Positions 37,921-49,159 of a stretch of 64,000 nt of DNA are shown here, in pieces; the stretch's first letter is position 1, and each line of letters starts with the position of its first letter. Location: assembly GCA_025617745.1 (NCBI GenBank), contig CM046869.1, positions 10,497,168 to 10,561,167 of the forward strand, read 5' to 3'. Under the pieces are notes generated by a model. The model saw only the letters and a program-made list of their open reading frames with translations, was not told the DNA's origin and did not search any database. A program made the position numbers and the translations under genes. This DNA is from Heliocidaris erythrogramma. Its lineage: Eukaryota; Echinodermata; Echinoidea; Camarodonta; Echinometridae.

Positions 37921-38751
37921 CATGTATATGTTTCCAATTTGTTGCCAATTAGTCCATTTGAACTTGCAAAATACATGTATTATCAGCCAACAATATCATT
38001 TCCCCAAGCAATAATATCTTGCCCTCGAAATTTCCTGAAAGTTGTAAATACCAAATTCGAGCAGGAACATTGCCAACAATGCAATCTGCAAAATTTTGTG
38101 GCAAATTAAGTATTCAACCCCCTATTACAAATGGCCTTTCGGGATTTGTGCAAGGTGTCACAGTTTGCTTTCAACTGCCTTTGTGAAATTCAATTCATTA
38201 CCGGTATCATATTTTTGTCCCCCCACATTTTGTTATTCATTTTTTTCCTGCAATCATAAGAGTACAAATCTCACATGTTGTACGCTATATCAAAAACTTT
38301 TAGACCAGCTACAAGAACACCATCCCATTAGAGATTACTTGGAGCATGCATGAGAGCATTCAGTATTGTGCTCCCTATTTAGGACAGGGCTTGTGTGTCC
38401 AAACTCCGGACATTTATAAAAAATTAAGCTGTTGCATATATGCCGTTAAATTTTTATACTAAAAGCATTCATCAAGTGAACAAAGTCTGAATATTTGCCA
38501 TTTAGAAATTGTCGACATGTACAATATGTACCTTTTGAACGATTCATGAAATATTGAAGGAAAATTTTTTAGATTTTCTGTTTGAGAATTATTGTCCCGA
38601 TAACCAACCTGTCAGACACACAACGTACAGGTAAGGGTTTACTCTATAAAAAAATATATAAAAATCCATTCAGAGAAATTTTCCCTTCCTATCAAAGAAC
38701 ATCAAAATAGTCATAATTAGAGCTGTACAGTCACAGGGGTTGTGCGTCCAC

Positions 38752-39133
38752 AATACAATACAATACAATACAATACAGGTACTTATATAGCGCTCTATAC
38801 ACATGTAATGGTTTCAGAGCGCTTTACAAAGTAATAAAAGAATACATAATATATAAATTAATGCTCTTGGTCAAACAGGAGAGTTTTTATGGCTCTCTTA
38901 AAAGCATCTAGTGATGGAAGAAGGCGGACAGATTGGGGGATATTGTTCCAAAGACAAGGTGCAAATGTTTATGCATTATTACCAGCTTTACTGTTTGTTC
39001 TGGGGATGTGGAGTAAAGTACAGTCAGTACTTGAGCGAAGACCGGGTCGAGCAGAATGATATTGGGCGATGATTGAGTCAAGATAGGTGGGAGCTTTACC
39101 ATGAAGACACTTGTATACGAGGGTCAGGATCTT
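38752..39133 (-). mobile_element. 5'-truncated L2/CR1-type LINE, 3' end
   Basis: On the minus strand the segment starts in the last part of a reverse-transcriptase protein. Conserved pieces are LVYKCLHGKAPTYLD, LRSSTD, FAPCLWNNIPQSVR and LDAFKRAIKTLLF before a stop. One in-frame stop interrupts it after AGNNA. The 3'UTR contains AGCGCTATATAAG and ends in a (TATTG)n tail. A large 5' truncation leaves only the last 85 or so codons. This C-terminal pattern is typical of the CR1/L2 group. Confidence 0.85.
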
Positions 39134-39829
39134 AAATATTAAATATTAAAACACTGTCGTGACTGAATCGTGACTGTCTCTTTTGCCAGTGGATTTTACG
39201 AAGAAATATGCATCAAGTTAATACACTACAAGTCAACATTCCATGATTATTTTCTATTCACACTGGAACTTTTTTGTTAATGGATGTACATGTATGTATC
39301 TCATCATCTCATGAAAGATTCATGGAAGACTTACATGAAGTGGTACATACTCTTATTAGTCTTAGATGAAAAATTGTTTGATTCACGATCTGAAAAGGAG
39401 CTAGACCCTCTATCCTGCAAACAAACCTGTCCAGACACCGGTGTATGATGGGGGGGGGGGGGGGACCAAAATGTATGCACTTTGTTTCCAGCAAGTAATT
39501 TTATTCAGTGATTGATGCAAATTTCTTTTATTTAATTCTACATACATGTATTTTTAATACAACAGACAAATGTCAATAACATATTTTTGAGTCGATGTCG
39601 ATGCGGTGTCAAATTTTGTTCGACAAAATGAAACGGTCCTAAAGCCACATGTATACATACGTAATAAATGAATGCAAACCTTGATTTTGAATGTTACCCT
39701 GATTTCAAAATAGTGATATCACCAAAAATAATGGAAAATTACTCATTCTTTTTGGCAATTGTAAATGATATTTTCATTGCTCAGTTACACCAAAAGTTTG
39801 GCGCATCAAACACATCCCTTTCAACGTAT

Positions 39830-40447
39830 TTGCGGGGTGCGTAGCTTTAGGTTTTTTATCGGTAACTCTACAAAGTTAGTGGACAATAGACCGTATTCAT
39901 CTGTATGGCTAGAGTGCCCAAGTTTGCGCGATTCTATAAAACAAAACATGCAACGAACACAAAATAATGACAAAATGGTCTTATTTCAGACATTTTATTC
40001 ACATGCCTCAAAATGCTGTCTTTCACGTCAAAACTCCCGAACTGCGTGTATGATGGGGAGCCCTACAGTATGTCTGCGCACCTAAGGTTTTGACCTGATA
40101 TTCACACAAATTTCTTTAATATTCCTCTAAATTTTATATTATTCCTGATATTCTAATGAGTAAGTTTGCAAAAATTCTCATTAAAATTAGAACAAGAAGA
40201 ATGCCATTTACACAAGAAACGGCGGCGTGCCATTTCAACATTGAAAAAAATTGTGCCCAGGATGTCTGCGCACTCATTCATTTTACACGCAGTTCAGGAG
40301 TTTTTATGTGAACGACAACATTTTGAGGCTTGTGAATAAAATGCATGAAATAAGACCTTTTTTCAATATTTTTTTGACTCGTTTTTTGCATGAATAACTA
40401 TCGCTATGATAAAGATGAAATGTGTGTGTTCGTTGCGTGTTTTGTTT
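39830..40447. mobile_element. foldback element family F
   Basis: The left arm (about 39930-40050) is matched in reverse complement by about 40275-40447: CCTCAAAATG/CATTTTGAGG, AACTCCCGAACTGCGTGTA against ACACGCAGTTCAGGAGTT, and ACACGCAACGAACAC-type words. Copies or parts occur at 61378-61800 and about 62940-63060, sharing GCGCAGACATAGGGCTCC. No frame of note. Confidence 0.65.
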
Positions 40448-41011
40448 CCACCTCCCAGCGGATACACACAAACACTGGTGAGTTCTCGGAAATTTCTTTT
40501 TTGGATTTTTTTGTAAAAATACGTACGATCAAAAAGACATTCTACATTCTAGGAGGAAACGCTGTGGTGAAGGACCTGTCGGTCGCGGGAGTTATCAGAA
40601 AAGTGTTATTTCAGGGCATTTTCCAGTCCTGCTAACCCGTGCGCAATTAGATTGCTGGGTAAGATCGCCTGGCTTCGTGATGTAGAAGGCGTATAGCCAA
40701 TTTTTTTTTTTTTTACATTCACGAAGCCAATCCTGGCTAGCCTGCAGACATGGCAGAACACATCACAGTCCAGAAATAACTTCTTGTTAGAATTTAGAAA
40801 ATGCAAGCATCAAAATTCAATCTCACAGACACAGTCAAATCTACACAAGCTCTTAGTCTATTAAAGTTAAAACGTTAAAATTCGATCTACAGGTGTGATT
40901 ACTGAGTCCTAAGTTCTATAAGACCTAATCGTTTTACAAGACCTGCCCTGTACTGTAGTGTAACTTCGCACCATACTTGTAGATTCAGCCCAAACGACCG
41001 ACTCAACTTAC

Positions 41012-41030
41012 CGCTGCTCTTTCCCGACAT
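41012..41030 (-). CDS. candidate first coding exon of an unidentified gene
   Basis: On the minus strand an ATG (41028-41030) with G at -3 opens MSGKSS and is followed after 19 nt by a consensus donor, AGCG|GTAAGT (donor 41006-41011). The exon ends in phase 1. Upstream lies the GC-richer block to about 41460, which looks like a promoter and 5'UTR. The next phase-compatible exon I see is at 21183-21224, about 20 kb away, then 7154-7225. Joined they keep an open frame, but no known protein is recognised and I cannot exclude unseen exons between. Confidence 0.4.
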
Positions 41031-41460
41031 CTCGACTGGAAGAAGGTCACCAAATACCGTATCGAAGATTTTCTAATTGTCCTTTAATACTGGTTCCTGG
41101 GAGACGAATTCCTAGACAGGACAAAATCTGTGGAAGTTTTACTCAGTCTCTCTCCAGAAATCAGCAACATCCTTTCCAAGATAACGAGAAATCAATGAAA
41201 TGGCATTCAGAAAGAGAGGACCCAGCTATTGTCAATTTTGGAAATCTCGAGCGTTGATTCATTCATTCGCGATTCCCGAATTTCTAAATCATTCATTTCA
41301 TTCAGCGCTCGCCTAGCGCCTAGCCTCGCTGCGTTGCGCTAGCGCTTTGCATGTTTTAGCTCGAGCTCAGCTGGCACCGGCACCCGAAAGGTGGCAGTAT
41401 ACCAGAAAGAGCAGAGTTACAACGCGCTCTGAGAGAAAGAGCAGAAAGAGCGGGTAAAAA
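41031..41460 (-). promoter_or_regulatory. promoter-like CpG-richer block upstream of candidate first exon
   Basis: From about 41240 to 41460 the sequence is richer in CG dinucleotides (GCGCTCGCCTAGCGCC, GCGTTGCGCTAGCGC) than nearly all of the window, then carries repeated AGAAAGAGCAG words. It lies directly upstream of the candidate start exon at 41012-41030 on the minus strand. No TATA box was identified. Confidence 0.35.
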
Positions 41461-41599
41461 TCAGATCATGGATCATCATTGTTTCATACAAGTACACACG
41501 GACAGGGGACAGCTCGAGAAAGAGCAAGTTTTTCTATTCTTTTCCATATTTTTTCTGAAAAAAGATCATCGGCGCGGCCCCTTATCCGCCTATCCAATT

Positions 41600-42773
41600 A
41601 CTGTACGAACAGGGGCGTCGCTAGAACATTTTGAATGGGGGGGGTGGGGGGGCATATGAATTTCTCACCCCTGATTTGTTCACATAATTTGAAGGTTTAA
41701 TTCTGCTTTAGTCAGCTGTGCGCACATACAAACGCGACTCGAGTACGCGCTCGATCAGCTGGGTGGTCTTGGCATGGGTCCAGGTCATTGCTCTGTATAA
41801 ATCGGTGTTTTGTTCGCGGCTGTTCTATTATAACAATGGGGGGCAACGGAGAAGGGAGGGACAGAAGAGCTGCTATTTACGAATCTAACTCCGAGTACAC
41901 AACAGTGCGTACGCGGGAAGGAAGAATTTTACACTTTCTCATTCGACATGATTCATCCATTTCATCCACGGTATGCAACATATCACTCCACAGCTGTAAC
42001 GACTGCTCAATTCGCATTCACGGTCGTTCAAAACACACATTGGATTGATGCGCCCCGTTTTACAATGGCACGGTCCAAATCGAGCCTATATACGCAGCAT
42101 TACATACTGTACGTGCTTTATATACATGACATCTTTTTTGCTATGTTTCTTTTTAATTATGCAAAATAGACGGCGGTTTTTTTCGACCAATCAGGACGAA
42201 CCTGATATCACAAGAAAGAGTAATATCTTGGCTATTTGCTAGTCTTTGCCCCCATACATTTTGACACGTAAGTCAGAAGCTATAGGAGGAATACGAGAGC
42301 AATGAGTGCAAAAAAGTGCTTCTCCTCACACAAAAAGCATGAAACCATGCATTTTCAGTCGAAAATAGACGGCGGTTTTTTTCATTCAATTAAAAAATAA
42401 CTTATATCATGAGATGTAGAATTAATCAAAGTTTTGTAAACCGTTTGCCCCCATGAAAAACCTTGCGCGGTTCTCGAGATATGATTTAAAATGTGCCGAA
42501 AAGGACGTGTTTTCGCCAAATTTCTGTCGAAAGATCGGGGATCACGACCGGTTCGCGTTAAGTGAACATGACAAATTCATATGGGGGGGAGTAACCCAAA
42601 TTTGCCGACAAATTTCTAGGGTGTGAGACCCAAATTTGCCGACAAAAATGCAGCACCCTGGCACCGCCCCTTCCCACAAATAATCATAAACGAAAATGGC
42701 AGATGTAGAGATCTTGATCACATGGGCCCATTTTCGCAAGGGGGATGGCCAGTGGCGGATCCAGGATTTCATG

Positions 42774-42821
<48 letters not shown>

Positions 42822-43110
42822 TGAAGGTTTGTCAACTTTTGGAAAAGGTAGACCCGTATTTTTTTGGTCTTTCCAGCTTCTCGAAAGTCGAGTGGGGGCC
42901 GGGGGGGGGGGTGGGTATGGGGTCAGTTTCCCCTCCATAATTCCCTGACAGAAGTTACACAATTATCCAGGACCCTGGCTGCCCCTGAAATATGTGAATA
43001 TTCTGGCACCTCGCTGCCCGAATATGACGGTGGTTGCCCGAAATGCTTTTTTTTTGGAGGGGGGGGGGGGCTGCAGCTAGCTGTCCCCTCCCGCCTCTTG
43101 CGCCTGTGCA
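41600..43110. mobile_element. hAT-like fragments with long G runs
   Basis: Several stretches look like hAT ends followed by G runs: GGGGCGTCGCTAGAACATTT at 41612, AGTGGCGGATCCAGGATTTC at 42752 and a third near 43030-43070. A G run of about 41 bases lies at 42779-42819. The glycine- or proline-rich frames here are artefacts of these runs. At 41836 an ATG opens a plus-strand frame (MGGNGEGRDRRA) that I cannot assign. Confidence 0.4.
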
Positions 43111-43175
43111 TATTACATACCCGAATTGTCCATGTAAGGAGTGTTATATCATAAATAACTCTTATCTTTATTTTT

Positions 43176-43181
<6 letters not shown>

Positions 43182-43221
<40 letters not shown>
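43182..43221. repeat. TA dinucleotide repeat
   Basis: A (TA)n microsatellite. Similar arrays lie at about 43445-43488 and 43661-43702. Confidence 0.9.
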
Positions 43222-43224
<3 letters not shown>

Positions 43225-43254
43225 AATAGAAAGTCCACGTGTTGGAGTAATATC

Positions 43255-43438
43255 AAAGAAAAAGACCAGTAGACATTTCATGCTTTTTTCTCCAACTATT
43301 TTATTTTCTCACGAATTTTCGACGATCCTCTCACCGTCTTTGTCAAGTGACAAAGACAAAGACGGTGAGAGGATCGTCGAAAATTCGTGAGAAAATAAAA
43401 TAGTTGGAGAAAAAAGCATGAAATGTCTACTGGTCTTT

Positions 43439-43444
<6 letters not shown>
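43255..43444. repeat. nearly perfect 90-bp-arm palindrome
   Basis: The left arm (about 43255-43344) and right arm (43355-43444) are essentially identical in reverse complement, from AAAGACCAGTAGACATTTC to CACCGTCTTTGTC, with a 10-bp spacer. Near identity implies a young event or ongoing gene conversion. The right arm and the following (TA)n occur once more downstream as a direct copy. Confidence 0.9.
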
Positions 43445-43492
<48 letters not shown>

Positions 43493-43663
43493 TTATATAC
43501 ATTGTATGTATATATATCTATCTATATATAAAATATTGTAAGGAAATAACATATTGTCAAGTGACAAAGACAAAGACGGTGAGAGGATCGTCGAAAATTC
43601 GTGAGAAAATAAAATAGTTGGAGAAAAAAGCATGAAATGTCTACTGGTCTTTTTCTTTTATAT

Positions 43664-43703
<40 letters not shown>

Positions 43704-43770
43704 TGTTTATATACATTGTATGTATATATATCTATCTATATATAAAATATTGTAAGGAAATAACATATAC
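43344..43770 (+). repeat. two-copy tandem duplication, about 213-bp unit
   Basis: The block from GTCAAGTGACAAAG through the (TA)n array to TGTAAGGAAATAACATAT at 43344-43555 repeats at 43556-43770 with almost no difference outside the (TA)n lengths. Unit 1 includes the right arm of the palindrome. Confidence 0.85.
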
Positions 43771-43938
43771 AACAGCTTTGGCAACTCTCGTGGAAATAAA
43801 TACAATGTGAAAGGAAATGAGAGAATAATGGTTGCGTAACTTATTAAATAAAAGTTCCCCAAAGCTGTCCTACCTGTTATTTCCACGAGAGCTGCCAAAG
43901 CTGTTGTATAATATTATGTTATTTCCTTACAATATTGT
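43744..43938. mobile_element. TIR element with about 57-bp arms
   Basis: CAATATTGTAAGGAAATAAC-type left arm and the inverted right arm GTTATTTCCTTACAATATTG continue through AACAGCTTTGGCA / TGCCAAAGCTGTT and CTCGTGGAAATAA / TTATTTCCACGAG. Its middle forms part of a second inverted repeat described with the tRNA gene at 44104. Confidence 0.7.
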
Positions 43939-44275
43939 TAATAATTATTCTAATATCTTAAAGCATTCGCTTGGATCCAGCTGAGACACGCGGCTTGCCT
44001 TTGTTCAAAACTCACCTGCCCCCGACAAAGGAATTATTAATAAGGTTGAAAATTTGTCAATCTGTCGGTCAATTGAATCTGGTGTCGCCGAAACCACTGA
44101 CCCGTCTCCGTGGTCTCGTGGTTTAAGGCATTGGCGTTCTAAGCTAACGACCCGGGTTCGATTCCCGGCGGAGACATTTTTCAACGTTTGCAAAATTTCA
44201 AACAGGGAGGACAGCTCTGGGGAACTTTGATTAAGTTACGCAACCATTATTCCCTCATTTCCTTTCACATTATAC
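43798..44275. repeat. inverted repeat enclosing a tRNA-Arg gene
   Basis: 43803-43875 pairs in reverse complement with 44198-44275: GGTTGCGTAACTTA / TAAGTTACGCAACC and AGCTGTCCTACCTG / CAGGGAGGACAGCT. A shorter inner pair, GTTGAAAATTTGTCAA near 44043 and TTGCAAAATTTCAAAC near 44190, lies closer to the tRNA. The left side contains an extra 165-bp segment. The tRNA sits in the loop. Confidence 0.7.
44104..44175 (+). tRNA. tRNA-Arg(TCT)
   Basis: A full cloverleaf fits in 72 nt. The acceptor is GTCTCCG/CGGAGAC (7 bp). The D stem is GTCT/AGGC. The anticodon stem is TTGGC/GCTAA around the loop GTTCTAA, with T33 and anticodon TCT (reads AGA). The T arm is CCGGG-TTCGATT-CCCGG. A TTTTT run starts two bases after the gene and could end Pol III transcription. 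The intact stems favour a working gene, but its place inside an inverted repeat is unusual, so a mobile or pseudogene copy is possible. Confidence 0.85.
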
Positions 44276-44568
44276 GTGGTAGGATAGGATGCTAGGGTAA
44301 CAGATTATGATAATGCTATTTGCGAGTACGCGAAGCGACCGCATGACCGTTAAAAAGCTTGATACCATTCCTACCGATAGTTAGGATGATTATACACCCA
44401 CATATTATTGCGAGACACTTTGACGGGCCGCATTAAATCGTCTCTTTTTTTTTTTCTTTTCCATTATTGTTTATCACTTTTTCTAATTCCTTTCCTCACC
44501 ATATTTTATCTTTATCATTATATTCTTCTTCTGCATGACTGTATTCCCTTTCAATATAGGCGTACAGG

Positions 44569-45605
44569 CACTGGCGTACTGATGGGGGGGGGGGGGGGGG
44601 GGGCTTGGGCTTGGGCTGCAGCCCTCCCCCCCCCCCCCAAAAAAAAAAAAGAAGTTCCATGATCAAAAGAAAAAAGGAAAAGGAAAACAAAAAGAGAAAA
44701 GAAAGGAGAAGGAAAGAACAAAAAGGAAAGGGGAAAAAGAAAGACATCCATTTATATATACCCACTGGCTAGAAAAAAAATGTATTTTTGTGATTACAGT
44801 AGTCATTGTAGTAAATGTACGTCTTTTAGAACGTATGAATCGCTGAATTTTCTTAGTACCTCCCCTTCCAAGATATGCATCTTGTATTCTCACAATTTTC
44901 TTATTTTAGGAGGGGAACTTTCCTCTTTAATATACCCAAACCAGCCCCTTTACAATAGGATCAGACACTATCATGAAACTTCTTTGGAAACTGAGGGAAG
45001 TAAATAACGGGGCTATACAGCAAACTACCCGGGATCCGAAGTGCTGTAGAATGCAAACTTTCACTATTCAAAATAGAAAATCTTCTCAGTTGATGGTCTC
45101 TCCGCTCCCTCGCTTAATACACTTAAACTTAATTTCAAGAAAATCTATAAACAGGTATTACATAGTCTAGGCAGAGAGGAATCGTCCCCCGAAAATGAAA
45201 GTCGCTAAAAGTTAACGATGATCTTAAGCTATACCTATCCCCATCAAAGAAAAAAAGAGTAGGATGGATATTAAAGCTCAGACTTTGCTCATTATACTTG
45301 TGTGCATAACAGTGGCCTGAAACGCCAACTTTTAAACTACAAAATAAATTTCAAAAAATCTGGCTCGGTGGATACGCTACATCGCAAAGTAGAATATTCA
45401 GTTTAGCAAGATATGTGCAACATTGTCATGGTACAGCAAAGTGCAAAGACGTTATTTTTCGAAGGGACGGGGAGTACCGTACCCCTTTGTCCCCCCTCAA
45501 ATGATTTATATACGTGTATAGTATGTATTTTGTTCCAGTGACGCTTTAGAAAATTCTTCAATTCTTGGATCAGCCCCGTCAAAATTTTGGCTCATTACGC
45601 CACTG
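44569..45605. mobile_element. hAT-superfamily DNA transposon, non-autonomous
   Basis: The ends CACTGGCGTA and TACGCCACTG are inverted repeats. The 8-mer CGTACAGG flanks the element exactly on both sides (44561-44568 and 45606-45613). An 8-bp duplication and CAGTGGCGTA-type ends are defining for hAT. Length is 1037 bp. Just inside the left end are a G20 run, a C13/A12 run and a purine-rich tract (about 44641-44745). No transposase frame. Confidence 0.88.
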
Positions 45606-45704
45606 CGTACAGGCACGTTTTTGCGAAGGGGGCCGACGCTTTTTGCTCGAATATTAACTTTCCAGTGTTTTTGCGAGTGAACCGAACCGAGCAAAAAAAA
45701 ATTG

Positions 45705-45850
45705 GCCAGTTTTTCCTTCTTTTTCTTTCCTTCCCTTTTTCTTTCCTTCTTTTCTTTCTGTTTTTGTTTTCCTTTCCTTTCCCTTTTATTTTTTCTTTCC
45801 TTTTTTTTCCTTTCTCTTTTTTCCTTTTGCTTTTCGCTGTTTTATTCCCT
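45705..45850 (+). repeat. pyrimidine tract
   Basis: About 145 bp almost wholly C and T (TTTCC/TTCCCTTTT-type words). It mirrors the purine tract inside the neighbouring hAT element. The phenylalanine-rich open frames here are artefacts. Confidence 0.85.
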
Positions 45851-46379
45851 CTCCCCCTCCTTTTTTGCCGACAGAGTGGGGAGGGGGTGGCGGGGGATGA
45901 CACCCCCTAGCGACAACGCTGTGTACGAACTACTTGGTAAAATTGATCCCACACTCTGCCCCGGACGAATCATAATTGTTTGAAGAGAAATAGTATACTC
46001 GTGGACTCGTGAATACAACACACACATAATTTTCAAACCCCAGATACGACCCTTCCCTAGACAGAGATTGTAAAAGATTTTCATAAAACTTGACGGGATA
46101 TCCCTTTTATTTGAAAGCTGTCAAATCATGCTGCCTGACCCTTGATAGGCCAACTTCTCTGGTACTCTTATCTAAAGTGGTGGGGGGCGGGGGTTGCAGG
46201 TCTGATAAAATGTAAAAACCCGCAAGTTATTAATTGGTAATTCTGATTGGTTGAAAGTTCATACCTAATCTTTTGAACCTTTGTTTTGAATTTCTAAACG
46301 GGTGGCAATATAGGCCCATCTGAATTGCCCATTATTCATTTATCACGATTCACTCACGATGTATATTCTTTGAAGGATT

Positions 46380-46834
46380 AACACCCATCGAGCACCCATT
46401 TGAACAATGTGATGCAAATAAAATTTTCATCTATACATAAATTTATTATTGTGCGACGGTAAACACATTTTAACAAACCCTTGTTCCGACCATGGTCTAC
46501 TATACAGACAGTGGCGGCCCCAGCAAGGAGGCTGCACGCCCCCCCCCCCCCATTTTTGTCTGCTTGTTCACACAAGTCGCCATGTCTGACAAGTTATTAT
46601 ATCCCTCAGCCGATGACAAATAAAGCTTTGTTTTAGGCATTTTCTCCTGTGGTGTCCGCTGAACCGTTCTGAAATCGGGAATAAGATATGTTTGTTTGTG
46701 TTGTTCTTTTAATTATTATCTTGGGCCACGAAATCCAGGGAGTGGGCTGGGGATGCAGCCCCCACACTTTTTAAATAAACGCGTTACATAACCTGATTAA
46801 TATCTAGTAGGTAATCATACGCTTATTCTCATGC

Positions 46835-46869
<35 letters not shown>

Positions 46870-47220
46870 ACACACACACTTCCTAAAAATAATGCTTCGC
46901 GGACCCTGTAAATTTTAGTCATCCTTGGGGAAATTTGGGCTCGGGGGTTCTTTTGTGACAATGATGAGATCTCCGTAACACCCACTGTAATGAGTGCTTA
47001 ATTTGGAGCTCACAAATTGGTGATATTTAGCGGTAAACAGATTCATGATATCAGGAATCATTGGTGATTTTTTTTTCTTTGTTGTGAAACCTTAATATGC
47101 TAAAAGTATGGCCTCCCTGTTAAATGCGGAAAATAGGGGCTCCTTAGGAATATTTGAAGATTGTACAGAAACTAATGGTAAAGGCTACCCCCCCCCCCCC
47201 CCCCGGTCGTGACGACAAAT
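46380..47220. repeat. C-run region with hAT-like fragment
   Basis: AGTGGCGGCCCCAGCAAGGA at 46509 resembles a hAT end. C runs occur near 46541, at about 46838-46869 (over 30 bases) and near 47190. No gene is visible. Confidence 0.5.
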
Positions 47221-47738
47221 CGGCGCACATGATTACAAGATATAATTTACAACACAATTATTTTTCATTTTTTACAAATTTGCTATTAATAAGGGATTAT
47301 TTAGTAAAATCTCCTTGATTTCTACAAAATATGGATTTATAGTCCTGCCACAATACAGAGTGAACTCCCAGGCAGGACACCCCGTCCCACGAACAGAACA
47401 TCTAATTACCTCCTTATCTTACCCTTTAAGTGTACTGCATCTGTAGAAGAATGAGCCCTATCATTTCCCCTCCTAAAATTTGACTGAAGTGGAAAAGGAT
47501 TTTTTTGTTGTTGTTTGTTGAAAGATCATGCTACAAAACTATGACGCAAGAATAAACATCCCGTGAGGAATATAGATGATCTACCAAAATAAGCTCAAAA
47601 TTCTTGTTCTTATCCTCCCAAGGAGCATGCTCTCCCTAACCATTCTAATTTCTCTAATGTAACTTCTCTCTTCCTCTAGTTTGTTCTTTCTCACTCAATG
47701 TCATTCTCCCGACTTTTCCTCACTTCTTCTCACTTCCT

Positions 47739-47742
47739 CCCG

Positions 47743-47777
<35 letters not shown>
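47739..47777 (+). repeat. (CT)n(CA)n microsatellite
   Basis: A CT dinucleotide array passes directly into a CA array ending in ACATG. Confidence 0.9.
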
Positions 47778-47778
<1 letters not shown>

Positions 47779-47816
47779 TTTTGCCTCTCTGAATTTCTTA
47801 TTATCTACATACCTTT

Positions 47817-48401
47817 AAAGGGAAATCCAACCTTAATAGCAAGTTGCTTTGAAAGAAAGAGGAAAATTCAGAGAAGCAGATTGGTGAAAGTTTGAATGAA
47901 ATCGGACAAGCAACAAGAAAGTTATGAATTTTTGAAAGTTGTAATCACTATACATATGGGAATTTCAAATTGGCCAAATAGGTAATGTCACTGTGATGTA
48001 GCTGTGGACAACTCCCCCATTCACTCCAACACACAAAATGACTAAAATGTCACTTTTTTCTAAATGTATTACTCAGTAGGATATTTTTCTTTCATGAGGA
48101 CCTATAACAATATGTTATCTCCAATATATTTTGAATACTGCCCCGAGGGTAAAAGCGCTTCAAAGAAAACTGCAAATTAATATTTTTGTGTACGACAAAT
48201 GGGAGAGTTGTCCATAAAAATGTCACAATCGACTCACCAAATTGCCAATTTGAGATTCGCATAGATGTAGTGATCTCATTTTTCAAACATCCATGACTTT
48301 CTTAGTCCTCGTCCGATTTCTTTCAAACTTTCACTATCCTGTTTTTCTCATTTTTCTGCTTTCACACAGATCATCTTATCACCAAGGTTGGATTGCCTTT
48401 T
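47817..48401 (+). mobile_element. MITE family D, full copy
   Basis: The left end AAAGGGAAATCCAACCTT and right end AAGGTTGGATTGCCTTTT are inverted repeats bounding about 585 bp. The interior is itself weakly palindromic: GGAATTTCAAATTGGCCAA and TTGCCAATTTGAGATTC occur in the two halves. Partial copies lie at 18160-18550, 48755-48862 and 58700-59215. Confidence 0.8.
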
Positions 48402-48754
48402 AATAAAGACAAGCTATTTCACTTCCTTTTTCTCTCTAAAACTCCACTAATATTCAATTAAAAAAAAATATGTATGAAAAACATTTTCAGTTCATTAATC
48501 ATGTTTCTATAATATATTAGCATCAAATACAATAATTTACAATGAACAATGAAAGGTATTGTCTTTAAAAATCATATACATTTACATAATTATCTTCAAA
48601 GTAAAATATATAGCAATGAAGTGGCAAGTTGATGGGGGAAAAGCAGTTCAGCATGGGAGCCTGAAGTCTAGTGTCACCCAATGAATCCCATTAGACTTGA
48701 CTCTTGACCTTAGGTCCATGATTAGTGAGTTATTCACAAAAAGGTTCGTCAGCC

Positions 48755-48862
48755 AAACTGTATCTGTAGGGTAAAGTTTCACCAATCTGCTTCTTTGTTT
48801 TTTCCTCTTTCTTTCAAATAAACTTGCCATTAAAGTGGGACTTCCCTTTAATAATCACTTAA
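48755..48862 (-). mobile_element. MITE family D, end fragment
   Basis: On the minus strand this matches the first 100 or so bases of the full copy, including CAGATTGGTGAAA and the GGGAAGTCCCACTTTAATGG end. Confidence 0.65.
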
Positions 48863-49020
48863 GCCACCTCATTAAATGAATGCAAGCAAGCCTCCAAATC
48901 AGCATTCTGAAAGCTCACTTAGCAATTCAATGAAAACATGTATCATCAAAATACATGTATCCTACCCCCCCCCCCCCCCCCCCCCTCTTTTCAGTCCATC
49001 TCAGCCAATCAAAAGAACAG

Positions 49021-49156
49021 GGGAGCGTTTCATCAAGCGTTTTGTCAGTGATTTTTACCGACAACTGTTATAAGCTACTGAAATCCTTGCATCTGATTTG
49101 CTGAGAGCAAATTTGTAGGTAAAAATCACTGACAAAACGCTTGATGAAACGCTCCC
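49021..49156. mobile_element. family C MITE, intact copy
   Basis: 136 bp with ends GGGAGCGTTTCATCAAGCG / CGCTTGATGAAACGCTCCC, flanked by CAG at 49018-49020 and 49157-49159. The arms are nearly perfect, so this is one of the youngest copies. Confidence 0.92.
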
Positions 49157-49159
49157 CAG

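Noticed and set aside
41836-42048. Plus-strand frame starting MGGNGEGRDRRA as a first exon
   Set aside because: Start context is fair, but there is no convincing donor and the flanks are repeat-rich.
42542-42962. Open frames with polyglycine or polyproline
   Set aside because: Produced by the 41-base G run and hAT-like flank; composition artefact.
43255-43655. CRISPR-like direct repeats
   Set aside because: Only two or three long copies with TA arrays between; this is eukaryotic tandem and inverted duplication.
44005-44193. Minus-strand frame with AGNRTRVVSLE
   Set aside because: Antisense translation of the tRNA-Arg gene, not a protein.
45587-45983. Phenylalanine-rich and lysine-rich frames on opposite strands
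   Set aside because: They are the two readings of a pyrimidine tract.
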